From assembly GCA_036362985.1 (NCBI GenBank), contig JAYGXS010000007.1, positions 4,345,834 to 4,409,833 of the forward strand: DNA of 64,000 bases, given 5' to 3'. Within the stretch, counting starts at the first letter, position 1. The number at the start of each line of letters is the position of its first letter. The DNA is from Ligula intestinalis. Lineage: Eukaryota > Platyhelminthes > Cestoda > Diphyllobothriidea > Diphyllobothriidae. The position numbers were made by a program, and so were the translations under genes. The notes under the pieces were generated by a model. It was not told the origin of the DNA, did no database searches, and saw nothing but the letters and a program-made list of their open reading frames with translations. Positions 62,810 to 64,000 of the stretch are shown here, in pieces.

Positions 62810-63560
62810 GTCCTGTGTTAAGGCATGGGAAGTTTGTGAAAGATTTATGATCACTCGGAAAGTGTCATTAACTAGGGTCGTAATACTGCTTATCGCACAG
62901 CTTAATCTGGAGTCACTTCAGTCACGTCAGGACGCCGGTTTTTTAACGAAATTTTATGTGACCGCTTACAAAAGTTATAAATGGCTACGCAAGTAGTAAG
63001 CATTTAACCCATTGGTTTGCACTGCCTACATAACTTCAACTATATTTTGTGGATCACATGCACGAAAATTTTCGTTTTAGTAGTCGTTTGCTAGCAAATT
63101 ATGCATTTCTAAATTTTATATGTAAAGGAACAGTATATTTCGCTGATATGTTTTTTTTAACTATGAGCTATTTACTATTTTAAAGTGTTAATTTATAATA
63201 CATCAGATCCCTCGATGTATTAATGTTGCATGATCCGGAGTTGAGTTTAAAAATTATTTGCCTAATAAGAACCGTTTCTAAAACCGAAAGATACCCTGCT
63301 TTTAAGTACAAAATTTGAAGAAGGCGTTATTTGCCAGCATATTAGTGCAAGAATAAATATTCTCATGCATTATTTTGTAAGGGCAGTCAAAATCAAGTAA
63401 GTAAATTCATACATTTTTAAATGAAAGTACTTGCTGTCAACGGCCACAAAGAAGCTTGTTAAAAAGTCGGTATATTGGTCTGACTGAAATAGCTTGAAAT
63501 AAGGATGCATGGTAATCCTTTTCAATCTTTCGCAAATTTCGGCACTGTGCATGAAATACC
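62810..63560. mobile_element. Long-inverted-repeat element D, copy 4
   Basis: The left arm has GTTTGTGAAAGATTTATGATCA, CGTAATACTGCTTA and GGACGCCGGTTTTTTAACG. The right arm has AAAAAGTCGGTAT, TTTTCAATCTTTCGCAAATT and GGCAGTCAAAATCAA. About 750 bp with no insertion. Confidence 0.72.
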
Positions 63561-63889
63561 GACCGTAGTGTCCTCTTGGTTCGTATAAATTGCCTTGAGG
63601 CAAAATTCTGGAACCACCTGTTGTCACGCACGCACGTAAGAACAAGTGTAGGCGCAACGGAGCAATTTACGTCCCGGGGGGAGAAAAGTGTACAAAAGCT
63701 CTGTATTTTCGTTAACTGCACAACTCTTTGCACCGCATAGCATTCACAGCACCTTCTGTTTCCTCGAAATGTCCCAGGAATTAAGTCTACATGCTGGCTG
63801 GAAGTTATGACTATGATTGTCTATCCAAGCATAAGTTTCTGACCTTGATATATATGCGGAAGCAGAGAAAATAATCAAGAATCTTAAGC

Positions 63890-64000
63890 AAATTACGATG
63901 TTTATTTGAGTCAGAAGATGAAGAAGACGAAGACGAAGAAGAAAGAGCTTTTACTGGGAGCGGTTGATATTCTAAGTCTGACGTTTCTGGTAGTTGTCTC
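63890..64000 (-). repeat. Type 1 HHR terminal repeat, cut by the window end
   Basis: The minus strand begins ACTACCAGAAACGTCAGACT, containing the GAAACGUCAG box, and ends in a (TCTTC)n-like tail (complement of 63910-63955). The CUGANGA half lies beyond the window. Confidence 0.55.

Noticed and set aside
1..64000. Bacterial or viral origin of the window
   Set aside because: No dense coding, ribosome-binding sites or viral genes; the content is eukaryotic retroelements, SINEs and mariner.

Overview
The window looks like repeat-rich nuclear DNA of a metazoan, most likely a flatworm. My best guess is a diphyllobothriid-type cestode, on remembered resemblance of the retroelement proteins, so this is weak. 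It is AT-rich, has no operons or dense coding, and shows no rRNA, CRISPR or intact functional tRNA. I found no convincing host protein-coding gene. Almost everything recognisable is a mobile element or its remains, often nested. The dominant class is Penelope-like retroelements (PLEs: reverse transcriptase plus GIY-YIG endonuclease), with at least twelve damaged loci on both strands.

Layout. 0-0.5 kb: LINE ORF1 remnant (-). 0.8-3 kb: PLE (-) with hammerhead ribozyme (HHR) motifs at both ends and a 644-bp fold-back insertion with a 14-bp target duplication. 3.6-8.3 kb: short fold-back, three PLE endonuclease fragments, a 22-bp minisatellite and a 157-bp tandem duplication. 10.8-12.6 kb: PLE bounded by inverted arms of about 450 bp. 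15.4-17.7 and 21.5-22 kb: diverged direct repeats, one copy carrying a SINE-sized HHR insertion. 18.4-20.6 kb: 5'-damaged LINE (-). 22.4-24.1 kb: long-inverted-repeat element containing a deleted mariner; related copies lie at 26.8, 57.6 and 62.8 kb. 30-36 kb: PLEs and tRNA-derived SINEs. 37-41.7 kb: LINE endonuclease fragment, HHR fold-back, and two PLE pieces pointing at each other. 46-50 kb: fold-back and SINEs. 50.3-52.6 and 58.7-60.5 kb: homologous mosaic blocks. 52.9-57.2 kb: the best-preserved element, a 4.25-kb LINE flanked by an 88/118-bp target duplication that includes a tRNA-like sequence. 60.9-61.7 kb: PLE fold-back with a 14-bp target duplication.

How the parts fit. In autonomous PLEs the RT and GIY-YIG endonuclease act together in target-primed reverse transcription, and the terminal repeats carry HHRs. 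Here the HHRs fall into two architectures that track the type of endonuclease beside them. Type 1 has a palindromic stem III (ACGU or AGCU) and accompanies the VVYxI-type endonuclease. Type 2 has a short closed stem III (AAC/GUU) and accompanies the CSCG-type endonuclease. HHR-bearing units of about 115 bp also occur alone between target duplications, suggesting non-autonomous mobilisation.
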